DNA of 64,000 bases from Haloterrigena salina JCM 13891 (GTDB taxonomy: Archaea; Halobacteriota; Halobacteria; Halobacteriales; Natrialbaceae). The notes beneath the pieces are model-generated. The model had not been told where the DNA came from. It saw nothing but the letters and a program-made list of their open reading frames with translations, and did no database searches. Positions 34,976-43,707 of this stretch are shown piece after piece. Position 1 is the stretch's first letter. Each line of letters starts with the position of its first letter. Made by a program: the position numbers and the translations under genes. The stretch covers positions 13,270 to 77,269 of the forward strand of contig NZ_AOIS01000010.1 in the NCBI RefSeq assembly GCF_000337495.1. The letters run 5' to 3'.

Positions 34976-36130
34976 ATGTCCCTCCCACCAGCTGCGCTCC
35001 CCGACGCGGGCTGTCCGCCCCCGTTCCGGGCGCGCGTCGAGCGGTACACGAATCAGGGAGGGCTCATCGGCGCGTTCACCTACGCGCTGACCGTCCTCGA
35101 GACCGACGACGAGACCCTCGCCGCGACGACCGCGTCGATCCCGACGAATCTCTTCGTCACGAGCAGCCTCCACGACGACGCGATCGACGAGTCGGGCGAT
35201 TGGAACGCGGCCGACCGCAAACGCCGGCTGAACGAACGCATCACTCTGGGCGACCTCGTCTTTACGAACGTCGTCGAGGCTGTGCGGTCGCTCCCCGCGG
35301 ACGCCGATCTGACCCCCGTCCTCGAAACCGTCCGCCAGATCGGTCGGGGACAACTCGCGGAAGACCACCTCGAGCCGTCGACGGCAACCCTCGAGGACGC
35401 GGTCGCCCGCGTCGACGCACGCGGGGCCGTCTGGGGCGATCTCGCGGTCGCGCTGGTCGACGCCGTCGCGGACTACTCCGAGACCCAGTGCGAGATGCTC
35501 CGTCGACTGACGAGAAACGGCATGTTCGTCCTCACCGTCGTGGACGACGTCGAGGACCTGCCCGCGGACGTCGCCAACGGCGTCGCGAACGTGCCGCGCG
35601 CGCTCTACGACGGCGACCTCTCGACCCGCGAGTCACCGGCCGCCGTCGTCGATGCCTTCCTCGGCTCCGACGCCCCCGATCGTCTCGAAGCGATTCTCGC
35701 CGAACGCCGGACCGCACTCGGCGCCGACGCCCGCGCGTTTGCAGCGACGCTCGACCGTCCCGAGACCGACGTGCTGGCGGCCGTCCGTCGGGCGCTGTCG
35801 TGGTACTGCGATACGGTCTGTTCGGTGCCGGTCGAGGCGACCGTGCCGCCGGAGCGCCAGCGACGCGTTCGGGCGCAACTGGCCGGCGACGAGGCGTCGA
35901 CGCGGCGAACGCTTGCGGCGGCCGTCGCCGAACTCCCCCTCGAGACCGGATCGCTGCCGGTCGACCTCGACGCGGTCATCGACACCGTCGTCGAACTCCC
36001 CGCAGCTCCGCTCGCGGACGTCCTCAGTATGGTCACGCACGTCGCGACGATCGCCGACGACGTGATGAGCACGTCGCTAGCCGACGCCCTCGACGTTCTC
36101 GAGCGACGAGCATCGACACCGCAGTCGTAA
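34976..36130 (+). CDS. Class 1 isoprenoid synthase-like protein
   Basis: 384 residues. Two Asp-rich elements reminiscent of trans-prenyltransferases: LHDDAIDESGD (about residue 64) and VVDDVEDLP (~185). The overall helical layout and the KRRLNERITLGD block (close to the GDxL motif) fit a polyprenyl synthetase-like all-alpha fold. It is divergent: the classical GGKR/R-R and second DDxxD are altered, so catalysis is uncertain. ATG at 34976. Not in an operon with other lipid genes; the DGGGP synthase is 1.5 kb away on the other strand. Confidence 0.7.
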   Translation: MSLPPAALPDAGCPPPFRARVERYTNQGGLIGAFTYALTVLETDDETLAATTASIPTNLFVTSSLHDDAIDESGDWNAADRKRRLNERITLGDLVFTNVVEAVRSLPADADLTPVLETVRQIGRGQLAEDHLEPSTATLEDAVARVDARGAVWGDLAVALVDAVADYSETQCEMLRRLTRNGMFVLTVVDDVEDLPADVANGVANVPRALYDGDLSTRESPAAVVDAFLGSDAPDRLEAILAERRTALGADARAFAATLDRPETDVLAAVRRALSWYCDTVCSVPVEATVPPERQRRVRAQLAGDEASTRRTLAAAVAELPLETGSLPVDLDAVIDTVVELPAAPLADVLSMVTHVATIADDVMSTSLADALDVLERRASTPQS

Positions 36131-36158
36131 TCCGTCGCTCGACCGTCGTCGCTAGCCT

Positions 36159-36569
36159 TCAGGCGGCGAGCCGCCGGTGTTCGACCTTCATACACCGATC
36201 CTGGACGACCCGTCGACCGTCGTCTTCGGCTCGGGCCGCGGCCTCGTCGTCGCGGATCCCCTGCTGGGTCCAGACGACCTTCACGTCGTCGCGCTCGAGG
36301 GCCGCGGCGACGATCCCGCTGACCTCCTCGCTCGGCCGGAAGATGCAGACGACGTCGATCTCCGCCTCGACCTCGTCGAGCGTGTCGTAGACCTCCCGCT
36401 CGAAGATCTCGTCGGCGTACGGGTTGACCGGAATCACGTCGTAGCCGCGCTCGAGCAGGTACTCGGGCACGTCGTGGGCCGCTTTCCCCGGCGTGCTCGA
36501 ACAGCCCACGACGGCGATCGTCTCGTACTCGAGGATCTCCTTGATCTCCTCTGCGGTATCGACTGGCAT
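36159..36569 (-). CDS. CoA-binding protein (CoA_binding_2 family)
   Basis: 136 residues from ATG 36569. Single Rossmann-like domain: ETIAVVGCSSTPGKAAHDVPEYLLERGYD-type nucleotide-binding start (VVGCSSTPGKAAHDV), PVNPYADEIFE and VVWTQQGIRDDEAA. It is the stand-alone version of the CoA-binding domain of succinyl-CoA synthetase alpha. The role is not established. The longer upstream frame has non-coding character. Confidence 0.85.
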   Translation of the reverse strand: MPVDTAEEIKEILEYETIAVVGCSSTPGKAAHDVPEYLLERGYDVIPVNPYADEIFEREVYDTLDEVEAEIDVVCIFRPSEEVSGIVAAALERDDVKVVWTQQGIRDDEAAARAEDDGRRVVQDRCMKVEHRRLAA

Positions 36570-36840
36570 GGTAGTCTCGAGTACGCGCTCGGCGCTGAAA
36601 CGTTTCGGGGTCTCGTACCCCCGTACCTGACTCGAGATGGGATGCTCGCTACACTGCGTCGAACGCCACGAAAGCCCACCCGCGGTGGCACGACCGGCCA
36701 GCCGACTCGGGTGAGACTGAAAGAGCCAGAGCTTTCGTGGTGTTCGCGGTCGATGCGGGTGTCCCAACGAGTCCCGAACGCGCGATATCAGCGCTCGGAA
36801 AACGAACCGTGAAGCCAGCGGTCGCGAACGAGACTGCTAC

Positions 36841-37473
36841 TTAACTCGAGAGGCCGGCGGTTCGAATCTCGGGTTCCTCGCCGTCGGCCGGCTCCTCGAG
36901 TTCGATGACGGCGTCGAACAGCTGTTTGAGCGTGTTCATGGTCTGGTCGTCGTGGGCCGTCGAGTCGATGACGTACAGTCCCATGGCGTCGGCGCTCTGG
37001 ATCCGGCCCGTGAAGACGTGGAGGAACCGGAACACGGTCTGGAGGTCGGAGTACATCAGCAGCGTCGACACCGAGTGCAACAGCACGCGGTTCTCGGTCA
37101 GGCCGTGGCCCTCGTAAAATTCCTGGAGGAACTCCGAGAGTTTAATCCCGATACCGGTCATGTCGACCGGCGAGGAGGCGTACTTGATCCGCGGATCGTC
37201 GTCGACGGTACCGATCCCGCGCTGTTTCGTGACGCAGTCGACGACCCCGACGTCCGGATCGACGCCCGCCTCGAGCGAACCGGTGAACGTCTCGAGAACC
37301 TTGTCGGCGCTGTCTTTGGTCGTAACGACGATCGAACCGTTACCACGGTTGGCGCCGCTGGCGAGGATGTCGAAGGCGATCTCGCGCTTTCCCGTCAGTG
37401 GCGGGCCCGCAATGAGCAGGTTCGTCCCGGGCTCGATATCGGCGTCCGGGAGGACATCTGCGAGGTCATACAT
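36841..37473 (-). CDS. RAD55/KaiC-like ATPase
   Basis: 210 residues. RecA-fold domain with Walker A AGPPLTGKREIAFDIL (residues ~22-37) and a Walker B-like region ENRVLLHSVSTLLMYSD. A second hydrophobic strand LYVIDSTAHDDQTMNTL follows. It belongs to the large haloarchaeal group of single-domain KaiC/RadA-like proteins (HTR-like/RAD55), often tied to signal transduction or transcription control. No DNA-binding domain is visible. ATG at 37473. Confidence 0.82.
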   Translation of the reverse strand: MYDLADVLPDADIEPGTNLLIAGPPLTGKREIAFDILASGANRGNGSIVVTTKDSADKVLETFTGSLEAGVDPDVGVVDCVTKQRGIGTVDDDPRIKYASSPVDMTGIGIKLSEFLQEFYEGHGLTENRVLLHSVSTLLMYSDLQTVFRFLHVFTGRIQSADAMGLYVIDSTAHDDQTMNTLKQLFDAVIELEEPADGEEPEIRTAGLSS

Positions 37474-37642
37474 GCCAAATACTCACATCCATACAGCCGT
37501 AGTGGAATCCGCTGGCTACTCCGGCGTGTGATATGAGAATGCGGTATCCAGCTTATATTACTTTTGATTGTACGGGCACAACTATTGCTTATTCCCCACG
37601 GTTGTGGGTCGACAACCGCCGGCGCTGCCACCGCGAACGGTC

Positions 37643-38497
37643 TCAGAACACGGTGGGCATCGCCGCCGCCCGCCCCACGATAAACGCCAGCGCGGCGAGA
37701 AACATCCCATATTTGAGATGTCCCTGTCCCGCCGTCGGATCCGAGAAACTCTCGTAGGCCGCATAACACATCACGGCGACGGCCGGACCAACCACGACCA
37801 GGTACGCGACCCCGAAGTCCTCGAGGAGGACGTACGGGAGCGGGCTCGCCGCGGCGCCGATCGCGAGCAGCCCCGTCGCGACGTACAGCGCGCGGCGCTC
37901 CCCGATGGCGATCGGGAGCGTGTTGAGTCCCTCTTCGCGGTCACCCTCGACATCCTCGACGTCCTTGATGATCTCCCGCGTCAGCGTCGTGATCGCCGAG
38001 AGCAGGAAGAGGACGGCCGCGGGCGCCATGTCGCCCACCGCGGCGGCCCCGAAGAGGAACGAACTCCCGACAAGGTAGGCGACCAGTGCGTTCCCGACTC
38101 CTGGCAGCCCCTTGAAGACCTCCGTGTACGCCACCAGCGCGACGAGGTTGATCCCCGCGATGGCCAGCGCCGCCGGCGGGAGCGTCACCGCGAGCACGAC
38201 GGCCGCGCCGAAGCAGACGAGACTGAACGCGAGCGCGCCGCGCGGACTCACCGCTCCCCGGGGAATCGGCCTGTCGGGCTGGTTGATCCGGTCGATCTCC
38301 CGATCGAAGTAGTCGTTGATCGCGTTACCGGCGCCGACCGCGAGCGCCGTGGCGGCGACCGCCGTCGCGACCCGAACCGGCTGGTCGACGACCCCGCCCG
38401 CGACGAACGCGCCGATGAAGGGCAAGACGCTCGCCGCGATCACGTTCACCGGCCGCGTCAACTCGAGGAGACCGCGGCCCGTCTCGCCTGCTGTCAT
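37643..38497 (-). CDS. Digeranylgeranylglyceryl phosphate synthase (UbiA family)
   Basis: 284 residues and about eight to nine membrane helices. The UbiA motifs are clear: NAINDYFDREIDRINQPDRPIP (first Asp-rich motif NDxxDxxxD) and REIIKDVEDVEGDREEG (second). This is the archaeal (S)-3-O-geranylgeranylglyceryl phosphate geranylgeranyltransferase, adding the second C20 chain to the membrane lipid precursor. A ubiquinone/haem O-type UbiA is less likely given length and the archaeal RP..PRG pattern. ATG at 38497. Confidence 0.9.
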   Translation of the reverse strand: MTAGETGRGLLELTRPVNVIAASVLPFIGAFVAGGVVDQPVRVATAVAATALAVGAGNAINDYFDREIDRINQPDRPIPRGAVSPRGALAFSLVCFGAAVVLAVTLPPAALAIAGINLVALVAYTEVFKGLPGVGNALVAYLVGSSFLFGAAAVGDMAPAAVLFLLSAITTLTREIIKDVEDVEGDREEGLNTLPIAIGERRALYVATGLLAIGAAASPLPYVLLEDFGVAYLVVVGPAVAVMCYAAYESFSDPTAGQGHLKYGMFLAALAFIVGRAAAMPTVF

Positions 38498-38680
38498 AGG
38501 ATGGACTGTTCAATACTGGTGGATAAACGGTGCGATCCGCCGCGGCGAGACGGCAGGGAGCAAACGGCGGCCTCGAGTCCCCCGCTGTGGCTGGCGACTA
38601 CGGTACTCGCTGGCGAGAGCGCGGGTTGGTGGCGGTACGAGACGCGGTGCAAAGTCGCCTCGAGGGGCTGGTGCGGAGCG

Positions 38681-38863
38681 TTACTGCCACTCCTCGAGAT
38701 CGCACAGCGTGTCGACGTCGACCGAGAGCCACTTGGTCACGCGCTCGTCACCGGTGGCGTCGGCCGGGACGGCCGTCCAGACGTCCTCGTCGTCGGTGAG
38801 CAACTCGAGCGGCATCGCTGCGGCCTGCTCGTCGTCGGGGATGGGGGTCTCGTTTACCGTCAT
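38681..38863 (-). CDS. Small haloarchaeal acidic protein
   Basis: 60 residues, starting MTVNETPIPDDEQAAAMPLELL and ending VDVDTLCDLEEWQ. The VTKWLSVD...DLEEW end resembles a widespread small haloarchaeal family (possibly DUF7511), of unknown function. Normal codon use. A motif TTTTCACCGACTGA lies about 50 bp upstream (38913-38926), also found near the NCS2 permease. Confidence 0.65.
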   Translation of the reverse strand: MTVNETPIPDDEQAAAMPLELLTDDEDVWTAVPADATGDERVTKWLSVDVDTLCDLEEWQ

Positions 38864-38996
38864 AGCACATTCGATCGTTGACTACCCATAACAAAGACCC
38901 CCTGAGCCAATTTTCACCGACTGAGAAGTGGGGGTAAAGGTCGTGGCCTCAAGGTGCGTGTGGTGGTGGCTATCGAAAGCGTCCCAAATCGAGTGA

Positions 38997-39003
38997 CTTA
39001 TAC
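38997..39003 (+). promoter_or_regulatory. TATA box of tRNA-Arg
   Basis: CTTATAC about 29 bp upstream of the tRNA 5' end, consistent with a start a few bases before the mature tRNA. Confidence 0.45.
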
Positions 39004-39028
39004 GGCACCGCCGGAAATTCAGTGGTGA

Positions 39029-39103
39029 GGGCGCTTAGCTCAGTCTGGACAGAGTACTTGGCTTCGGACCAAGCTGTCGCGGGTTCAAATCCTGCAGCGC
39101 CCA
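39029..39103 (+). tRNA. tRNA-Arg (anticodon TCG)
   Basis: Full cloverleaf: acceptor GGGCGCT/AGCGCCC, D arm with AGCTCAG, anticodon stem CTTGG/CCAAG with loop CTTCGGA (anticodon TCG), T arm GCGGG-TTCAAAT-CCTGC, discriminator A. No intron, CCA not encoded. Its 3' end is the attachment site of the following island; the 15-bp core CCTGCAGCGCCCATA continues 2 bp past the gene, so the tRNA remains intact. Confidence 0.95.
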
Positions 39104-39105
39104 TA
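39091..39105. repeat. attL core in tRNA-Arg 3' end
   Basis: CCTGCAGCGCCCATA, repeated exactly at 49133-49147 and 50356-50370. It spans the 3' T arm and acceptor stem, the classic integration target of archaeal tyrosine recombinases. Confidence 0.8.
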
Positions 39106-39772
39106 TCACTTTCTTGAACTGTCGAAATCCAACCGACGGCGACGACCTTCTGCCCGTGATTTATCAGGTAGCGGCGGCCACCCGCTGAGCGTTCGTTCCG
39201 TTTCGGCACGATCCACATCCGACAGACGGCATCGACTTTTTATATATGTCGTGCCGCGCGGTCGCGTGATTTCATTTCGTTGCGTCATGGCACGGCTATG
39301 AGTGGGTTCCGCCACGGCTCGGGGACCGGCCCTGTCCGGCGATTCCGTACATCCAAACCCACCACCTACAAGCATAATGGTACGGACTAGCACACTCACC
39401 GACAATAGAATAATATACTGTGATCAACACGCCGTGTTAACGGCGATTCAAACGGTGAGGCACCGGTCCAAAACTCCCTGTATCTGATACTGGTTTTTGC
39501 GGCCGCTTTAAGTACTGATGCATGGATGCCGCGCGCACCACTCTCCGACCTGCCAGACACACAACCAGTTATTCCAGTTCCTGATGCCGCGCGCCACAGT
39601 TTGCTTGTAGTTGGCTCGCCGACCCACCGCACGATGTCACTACTACTCCATCCCCGAATGAGTGATGGATCACATCGTTCTGCTGTGAGGCGAGATGAGG
39701 GTGAAGATAGAACTGTGAGCGCGGCAGAGGGGTTGGTTCGCTACCCCTCGTAATCGATGTTATCCTACGGAC
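39106..39772. other. Island left end, no confident gene
   Basis: About 670 bp without a convincing coding frame. Features seen: TTTTTATATATG (39237-39248), a good TATA-like box; AACGCCGTGTTAAC-like inverted sequence near 39430-39440; and CGCTTTAAGTACTG (39503-39516), another TATA-like site. Short frames on both strands have Arg/Ser-rich content not typical of haloarchaeal proteins. It may hold the decayed integrase end or an untranslated RNA. Confidence 0.4.
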
Positions 39773-40204
39773 TCAGCGAAGGTGGGACTCCCCGACCCGA
39801 TCCAACCGCATACTCGGGTACGGCCGATACGGGACATCATCATCTTCCAACTGCTCGAGAGGAATTTCCTCTTCACGCTGATCCCAATCAGGCATATACT
39901 CGTTGAGTTCCTCACGGAGGACAACGATGATGACATCGTCTCTTGCCGGGCAGGCTGGATTCTGATCGGATAGCGTCCCTCCATCGACCTCCCATTGGTT
40001 CGCAACCTTCTGCGGGAGATTGACCACAACCCTGTCTTCCGGATCGGCCGGTTCTTCGTCGTGAACGATATCCCCGTACATGAGTTCGTCCTCGTCGTAC
40101 ACCGCGCCTCTTGGTGTCGCCCGGTCTCGTTCGGGATTCGTCCATACATCCTCTTCCTCTGCTTCTTCTGGCGGGGTCTGGCCACCGCCTCCTTTTCGTG
40201 GCAT
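39773..40204 (-). CDS. Hypothetical acidic protein, second gene of island unit
   Basis: 143 residues, MPRKGGGGQTPPEEAEEED at the start, strongly charged and Pro-rich, with no transmembrane region. One segment, RVVVNLPQKVANQWEVDGG, looks like a beta-strand region and may be structured (AbrB-like 'VNLPQKVANQW' is suggestive only). It begins 2 bp after the stop of the gene at 40207-40986, so the two form an operon. I do not recognise the family. Confidence 0.6.
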   Translation of the reverse strand: MPRKGGGGQTPPEEAEEEDVWTNPERDRATPRGAVYDEDELMYGDIVHDEEPADPEDRVVVNLPQKVANQWEVDGGTLSDQNPACPARDDVIIVVLREELNEYMPDWDQREEEIPLEQLEDDDVPYRPYPSMRLDRVGESHLR

Positions 40205-40206
40205 TG

Positions 40207-40986
40207 TTAGTCACCTGCAATCTGATCGAAGAACTGTCTGAGTTCGGTCTGCGAATCGTTTACCGCCTGTAGCCGCTTCTCGACACTGCTGTCCAGCAGG
40301 TCTCGGCTGAACTCGTCTCCGACCTTCGTCTCTTTGAGGAGGGCGCTCTTCCCGGAGAAGGCGCATACCTCGGAGGGCATATACTCGAGGTGTGTCGGTC
40401 CGATCCGGCCGTTGATGTAGACCTCGGCACCGAGAACGTCAATGACACGGTTCACGTCCTTGGCGAGTTCGTACTTTGACCGGTAGCCAGTAGCATCAAA
40501 CCCAACTGGTCCACCCATAAGTTTGACGAGCGGCCGATTGCGTTCCAGGTGCCATGACTTCCAGCCGAGTATCGTAGGTCGAAGCTCAAAGTCAGCGTTG
40601 ACCTCCTCGAACCGGTGGAAGAGGTACTTCTGAGCTTCAACAGAACGCATGATCTGCTTCCGGTTCTGCCGGGGCGTCATCACCTCGTAGGTCCATCGAT
40701 CCCCGAGGAAGGCGATATCAACGTGCTCCTCAAGCTCCATGAGCCGGTCGAACACGTCGTCCGGATCTCTTCCGAGGAGCTTGTCGCCGTCTTCCCATTC
40801 CGTCAGAATGAGGGTCTGGTCTGGACCGACAAGGTCGTCGACGGGATTGTTGAGCAACCAGTTCGAGTCGCTGTACTTGACCTGGAGGGCTGGAACGCGT
40901 TTGTGCGCTCGAAACAGGTCGCGCTCGTTCTGGTTATAGGGATCGATCTTTACCACAATCTCGGTATCGGAGAATTTATCCTGCAT
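40207..40986 (-). CDS. Hypothetical protein, possible DpdA/TGT-like TIM barrel
   Basis: 259 residues from ATG 40986 (a GTG 13 codons upstream, 41025, is also possible). Alternating strands and helices through the protein and blocks such as VDIAFLGDRWTYEVMTPRQN, TILGWKSWHLERNRPLVKLMGG, VGFDATGYRSK and VYINGRIGPTHLEY look like a TIM barrel in which GW...L, G-F-D and G-R-I-G end consecutive strands. The order is reminiscent of tRNA-guanine transglycosylase relatives, including the DpdA group that inserts deazaguanine into DNA, but catalytic Asp residues cannot be placed with confidence. In an operon with the 143-residue protein. Confidence 0.6.
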   Translation of the reverse strand: MQDKFSDTEIVVKIDPYNQNERDLFRAHKRVPALQVKYSDSNWLLNNPVDDLVGPDQTLILTEWEDGDKLLGRDPDDVFDRLMELEEHVDIAFLGDRWTYEVMTPRQNRKQIMRSVEAQKYLFHRFEEVNADFELRPTILGWKSWHLERNRPLVKLMGGPVGFDATGYRSKYELAKDVNRVIDVLGAEVYINGRIGPTHLEYMPSEVCAFSGKSALLKETKVGDEFSRDLLDSSVEKRLQAVNDSQTELRQFFDQIAGD

Positions 40987-41192
40987 TTCGTCTTGCTTGA
41001 GTGCAGTTTCTTGTTCTGGTGGCACTCATATACACGTATAATCTCTGTTGACATAATCATGTTGGATTGTTTTTCTACAAGCTGCCCGAAATTTATTCTT
41101 GCACCAATATAGTCGGTGTCAGATGATGAATTAATCACATGAAACCAGACTAGAGCGAAGGAGTTTACAAGAACCTCTCGTGAGTGAGAAGT

Positions 41193-42095
41193 ATGAGTGA
41201 CCAAGTTCATTTCATCCCTGTCGGATTTGATTTTGAACGGCTGATATATCCGATATCGAAGGGGGGGTTGGACGCAGATCGTGTTGTTCTGATTATTAAC
41301 GAGGAAGACGCGGACAGCGGTTCTATGGATACAGCAGCGCAGCTTGCGGCTAATATGTCGGAGCGGCTGGAGAACTCGTTTGATCTAATCGATATTGAGG
41401 TTCAGAAGCAACCCATCGGGGTTGAGGAGCTGTACGACTATGAAACGCTCTATGCGATGGCTCACAGGTTGTTCGTGGACGAACTCAAGGCGGGCAATGA
41501 GGTGTTCGTCAATATTTCATCGATGCCTCGTACGACGGCTTTTGCCTTTGCAACGGCGGCAGATTCGCTGATTGCTGAGGATCGGGAGGAGTTGGACGAT
41601 ATCCGTGACCGACTTCATACGTATTATGTGGCGCCCGAGGATTACCTTGTTCTCGAGATGATTGAGACGCTTGAGGACGAGGCAGAGTTCCTTGACGATT
41701 TGAAGGAGTATGAGGATCTTCGAGTCCACAGTCGGTACGAGGAGGTCAATAATCTCATAGAGCGGGTCTATGACAGCGGTGTTACGGAGGGTGCCCGAGA
41801 TCTTGACGGGCAAATGTACGTGGAGTTCCCGTCTTCTCCTGGGAGCGATGTCAAGGACTTTGAAGCGACCATTCTGAATTTCCTGATTGATCGGGGTACG
41901 ATTCAGTCCACCTCTGAGCTTGCGGAGCAATTGGCGGAGGAAACAGGGGAGGAATACGATGAGTCGTTCCGGAGCCGGGTACAGTATAATGTTGGGAAGC
42001 TCGAGGGGAAAGGGTACGTCAATCGTGAGAAGATGGGGAACCGGCTGGAGACCTCACTGTCGACGATGGGCCGCATGTGGGCGAAAACTCATTGA
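41193..42095 (+). CDS. CARF-wHTH regulator (DUF6293/HFX_2341-like)
   Basis: 300 residues from ATG 41193. The N-terminal ~150 residues look like a CARF-type Rossmann domain: VHFIPVGFDFERLIYPIS, DRVVLIINEED, and VFVNISSMPRTTAFAFATAA, the place of the ligand-binding loop (V-N-I-S-x-x-x-x). A connecting helical region follows, then a winged helix (about 225-300) with ATILNFLIDRGTIQSTSEL and YNVGKLEGKGYVNRE. Proteins of this family (HFX_2341, DUF6293) are annotated as transcriptional regulators. The only gene of the island on the plus strand. It may sense a cyclic oligonucleotide or another nucleotide ligand. Confidence 0.8.
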   Translation: MSDQVHFIPVGFDFERLIYPISKGGLDADRVVLIINEEDADSGSMDTAAQLAANMSERLENSFDLIDIEVQKQPIGVEELYDYETLYAMAHRLFVDELKAGNEVFVNISSMPRTTAFAFATAADSLIAEDREELDDIRDRLHTYYVAPEDYLVLEMIETLEDEAEFLDDLKEYEDLRVHSRYEEVNNLIERVYDSGVTEGARDLDGQMYVEFPSSPGSDVKDFEATILNFLIDRGTIQSTSELAEQLAEETGEEYDESFRSRVQYNVGKLEGKGYVNREKMGNRLETSLSTMGRMWAKTH

Positions 42096-42149
42096 ATATG
42101 AGAAAGTTGGATGTCAAGACTGCCGTAACATAGACTGATGAAGTGTTGC

Positions 42150-43370
42150 TTAGGATTCCCCTTCAACGAATTGATCGAGTGTACTCTCGTCCATAGCATC
42201 TGCGCTGGATTCTTCTGATTCAGCTGTTGACGGGTCTGGAAGCGCGTTATGATCCTTCAGATCACCCCAGTTTTCCGGGTCTGACCAGTACTCGAGACGT
42301 TGCGAGATGATTTCGTTGACAAATCGCTCCCGCTTCTCAATCAACACGTAGTCAAAGCTCTCAACCTCGCAGGCGCAGCCAGTTGTCCCACTGCCCGCGA
42401 ACGGGTCCAATACAGTACCTTCTGGTGGCGTCACCAACCGGACGAGATATCGCATCAGGTTGATCGGCTTCAATGTCGCAATATCGTTCTCGTCGTCAAG
42501 TCCGGCATTGCGTTCACTCGTTGCAGCCTTCGCGGAATAGAAGAACCGGGAAGCGCCACCCGAGTCGCCATATGTATCCGATGTAATTGACCGCTTGTAT
42601 TCGCCGTAGCAATTCTTCGCAGGATTGCTCGTCGCTTCATGTTCTGGTTTCAGAATACCACTGGACAGTTCCCCAGTCTGCCTGTCCAGCTGCGTAGCAG
42701 CTATCGGGTCAAGGATTACGTTCGCAGGCCATCGACCGTTCGATGAGCCACCTCGAGGACCAGGTTTAGCTGCTATGTTTGTAGAGCCATTTTCCGTATA
42801 ACGTTTCTCTGCAGTACGTTCTCCGTTTCGACTTTCTCCCTTGCCACCTCCGATACGGCACGCACCGATATTCAGACCGCCGACACCGTGTCTCTTAACA
42901 TTTTCTTGATAGGTACCTTCACGCGGTTTCTGTGCGACGACCACCGGTTCATGCGCCGGTTTCAACGTTGTACTCCATCCCCCCCATTCGTCATTGAACC
43001 GTGAGAAATTGTATCCTTTCGGAAAGCCGTTACCATACATCCATGCGATCATATCTCGAATTTCGAAGCCGGTGTTCTGTAGGCCGCAAACCATCCGATG
43101 ATACGTGCGCGTCCCGCTGAACGCTAACAGGAACCCGCCGGGTTTCAATACGCGGAGAACAGCTTCGCCCCATTCCTCACAGAATTCCTGGTACTCCTTG
43201 GGTTCAAAATCGTCCCATTCCTTCCCCATGAAGGCCAGACCATACGGCGGATCAGTCACAACTGTCTCGACCGAGTTCCGATCAAGGTTCTGCAGTTCCT
43301 CAATACAATCCCCGTGTATTACTGTACCATTTCCGATTGATTTCCCCTCCGTGTCTTGGTTCTCATCCAT
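42150..43370 (-). CDS. Beta-class DNA adenine/cytosine-N4 methyltransferase
   Basis: 406 residues. Catalytic motif IV TDPPYGLAFMGKEWDD (about residues 38-53) precedes the SAM motif I DPFAGSGTTGCACEVE (~330), the order of the beta class. The region between (~130-300) is the variable target recognition part. DPPY fits N6-adenine or N4-cytosine methylation. The opposite flank carries the small-gene operon. TATA-like TTGAATACA on the minus strand about 26 bp upstream of the ATG fits a leaderless transcript. It probably protects the host DNA; whether it pairs with McrBC (which cuts modified DNA) is doubtful. Confidence 0.88.
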   Translation of the reverse strand: MDENQDTEGKSIGNGTVIHGDCIEELQNLDRNSVETVVTDPPYGLAFMGKEWDDFEPKEYQEFCEEWGEAVLRVLKPGGFLLAFSGTRTYHRMVCGLQNTGFEIRDMIAWMYGNGFPKGYNFSRFNDEWGGWSTTLKPAHEPVVVAQKPREGTYQENVKRHGVGGLNIGACRIGGGKGESRNGERTAEKRYTENGSTNIAAKPGPRGGSSNGRWPANVILDPIAATQLDRQTGELSSGILKPEHEATSNPAKNCYGEYKRSITSDTYGDSGGASRFFYSAKAATSERNAGLDDENDIATLKPINLMRYLVRLVTPPEGTVLDPFAGSGTTGCACEVESFDYVLIEKRERFVNEIISQRLEYWSDPENWGDLKDHNALPDPSTAESEESSADAMDESTLDQFVEGES

Positions 43371-43491
43371 TTCCGGCCGAACATAGCGGCCATGTATTCA
43401 AATCACATCAGAGTTCCGTCACTAATTCGGTGAAAATAGGCGGCTATGGCGATTAATTACGATTGTGTAGTTTCGCCGTATTCGTGGTGTC

Positions 43492-43707
43492 CTAGTCGGT
43501 TGATTGCATCTGTTGCATGTGACGGACGATCTTTGCTACTTGATGCTCGGTCAAGATGACCTCATTGTACTGATCCTCACCGTCATCGATCTGTTTGATA
43601 TTTGCGTAGTCCTCATCCAGTTCAACGACCGTACGCCGTTCGACCGTAGTGCCGAACATAGTCTCCACATCTTGGACCCATTCAAACTCCATGCTGTTTT
43701 CACTCAT
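43492..43707 (-). CDS. Small hypothetical protein, last of tiny-gene operon
   Basis: 71 residues, MSENSMEFEWVQDVETMFG at the start, acidic, with an AEHQVAKIVRHMQQM-like C-terminal helix (TEHQVAKIVRHMQQM). ATG 43707 overlaps the stop of the 31-residue gene by 4 bp (ATGA), which strongly supports this start. No family recognised. Confidence 0.6.
   Translation of the reverse strand: MSENSMEFEWVQDVETMFGTTVERRTVVELDEDYANIKQIDDGEDQYNEVILTEHQVAKIVRHMQQMQSTD

Noticed and set aside
39296-39753. Short frames on both strands after the tRNA as integrase fragments
   Set aside because: None shows the R-H-R-Y residues of tyrosine recombinases or other recognisable motif.
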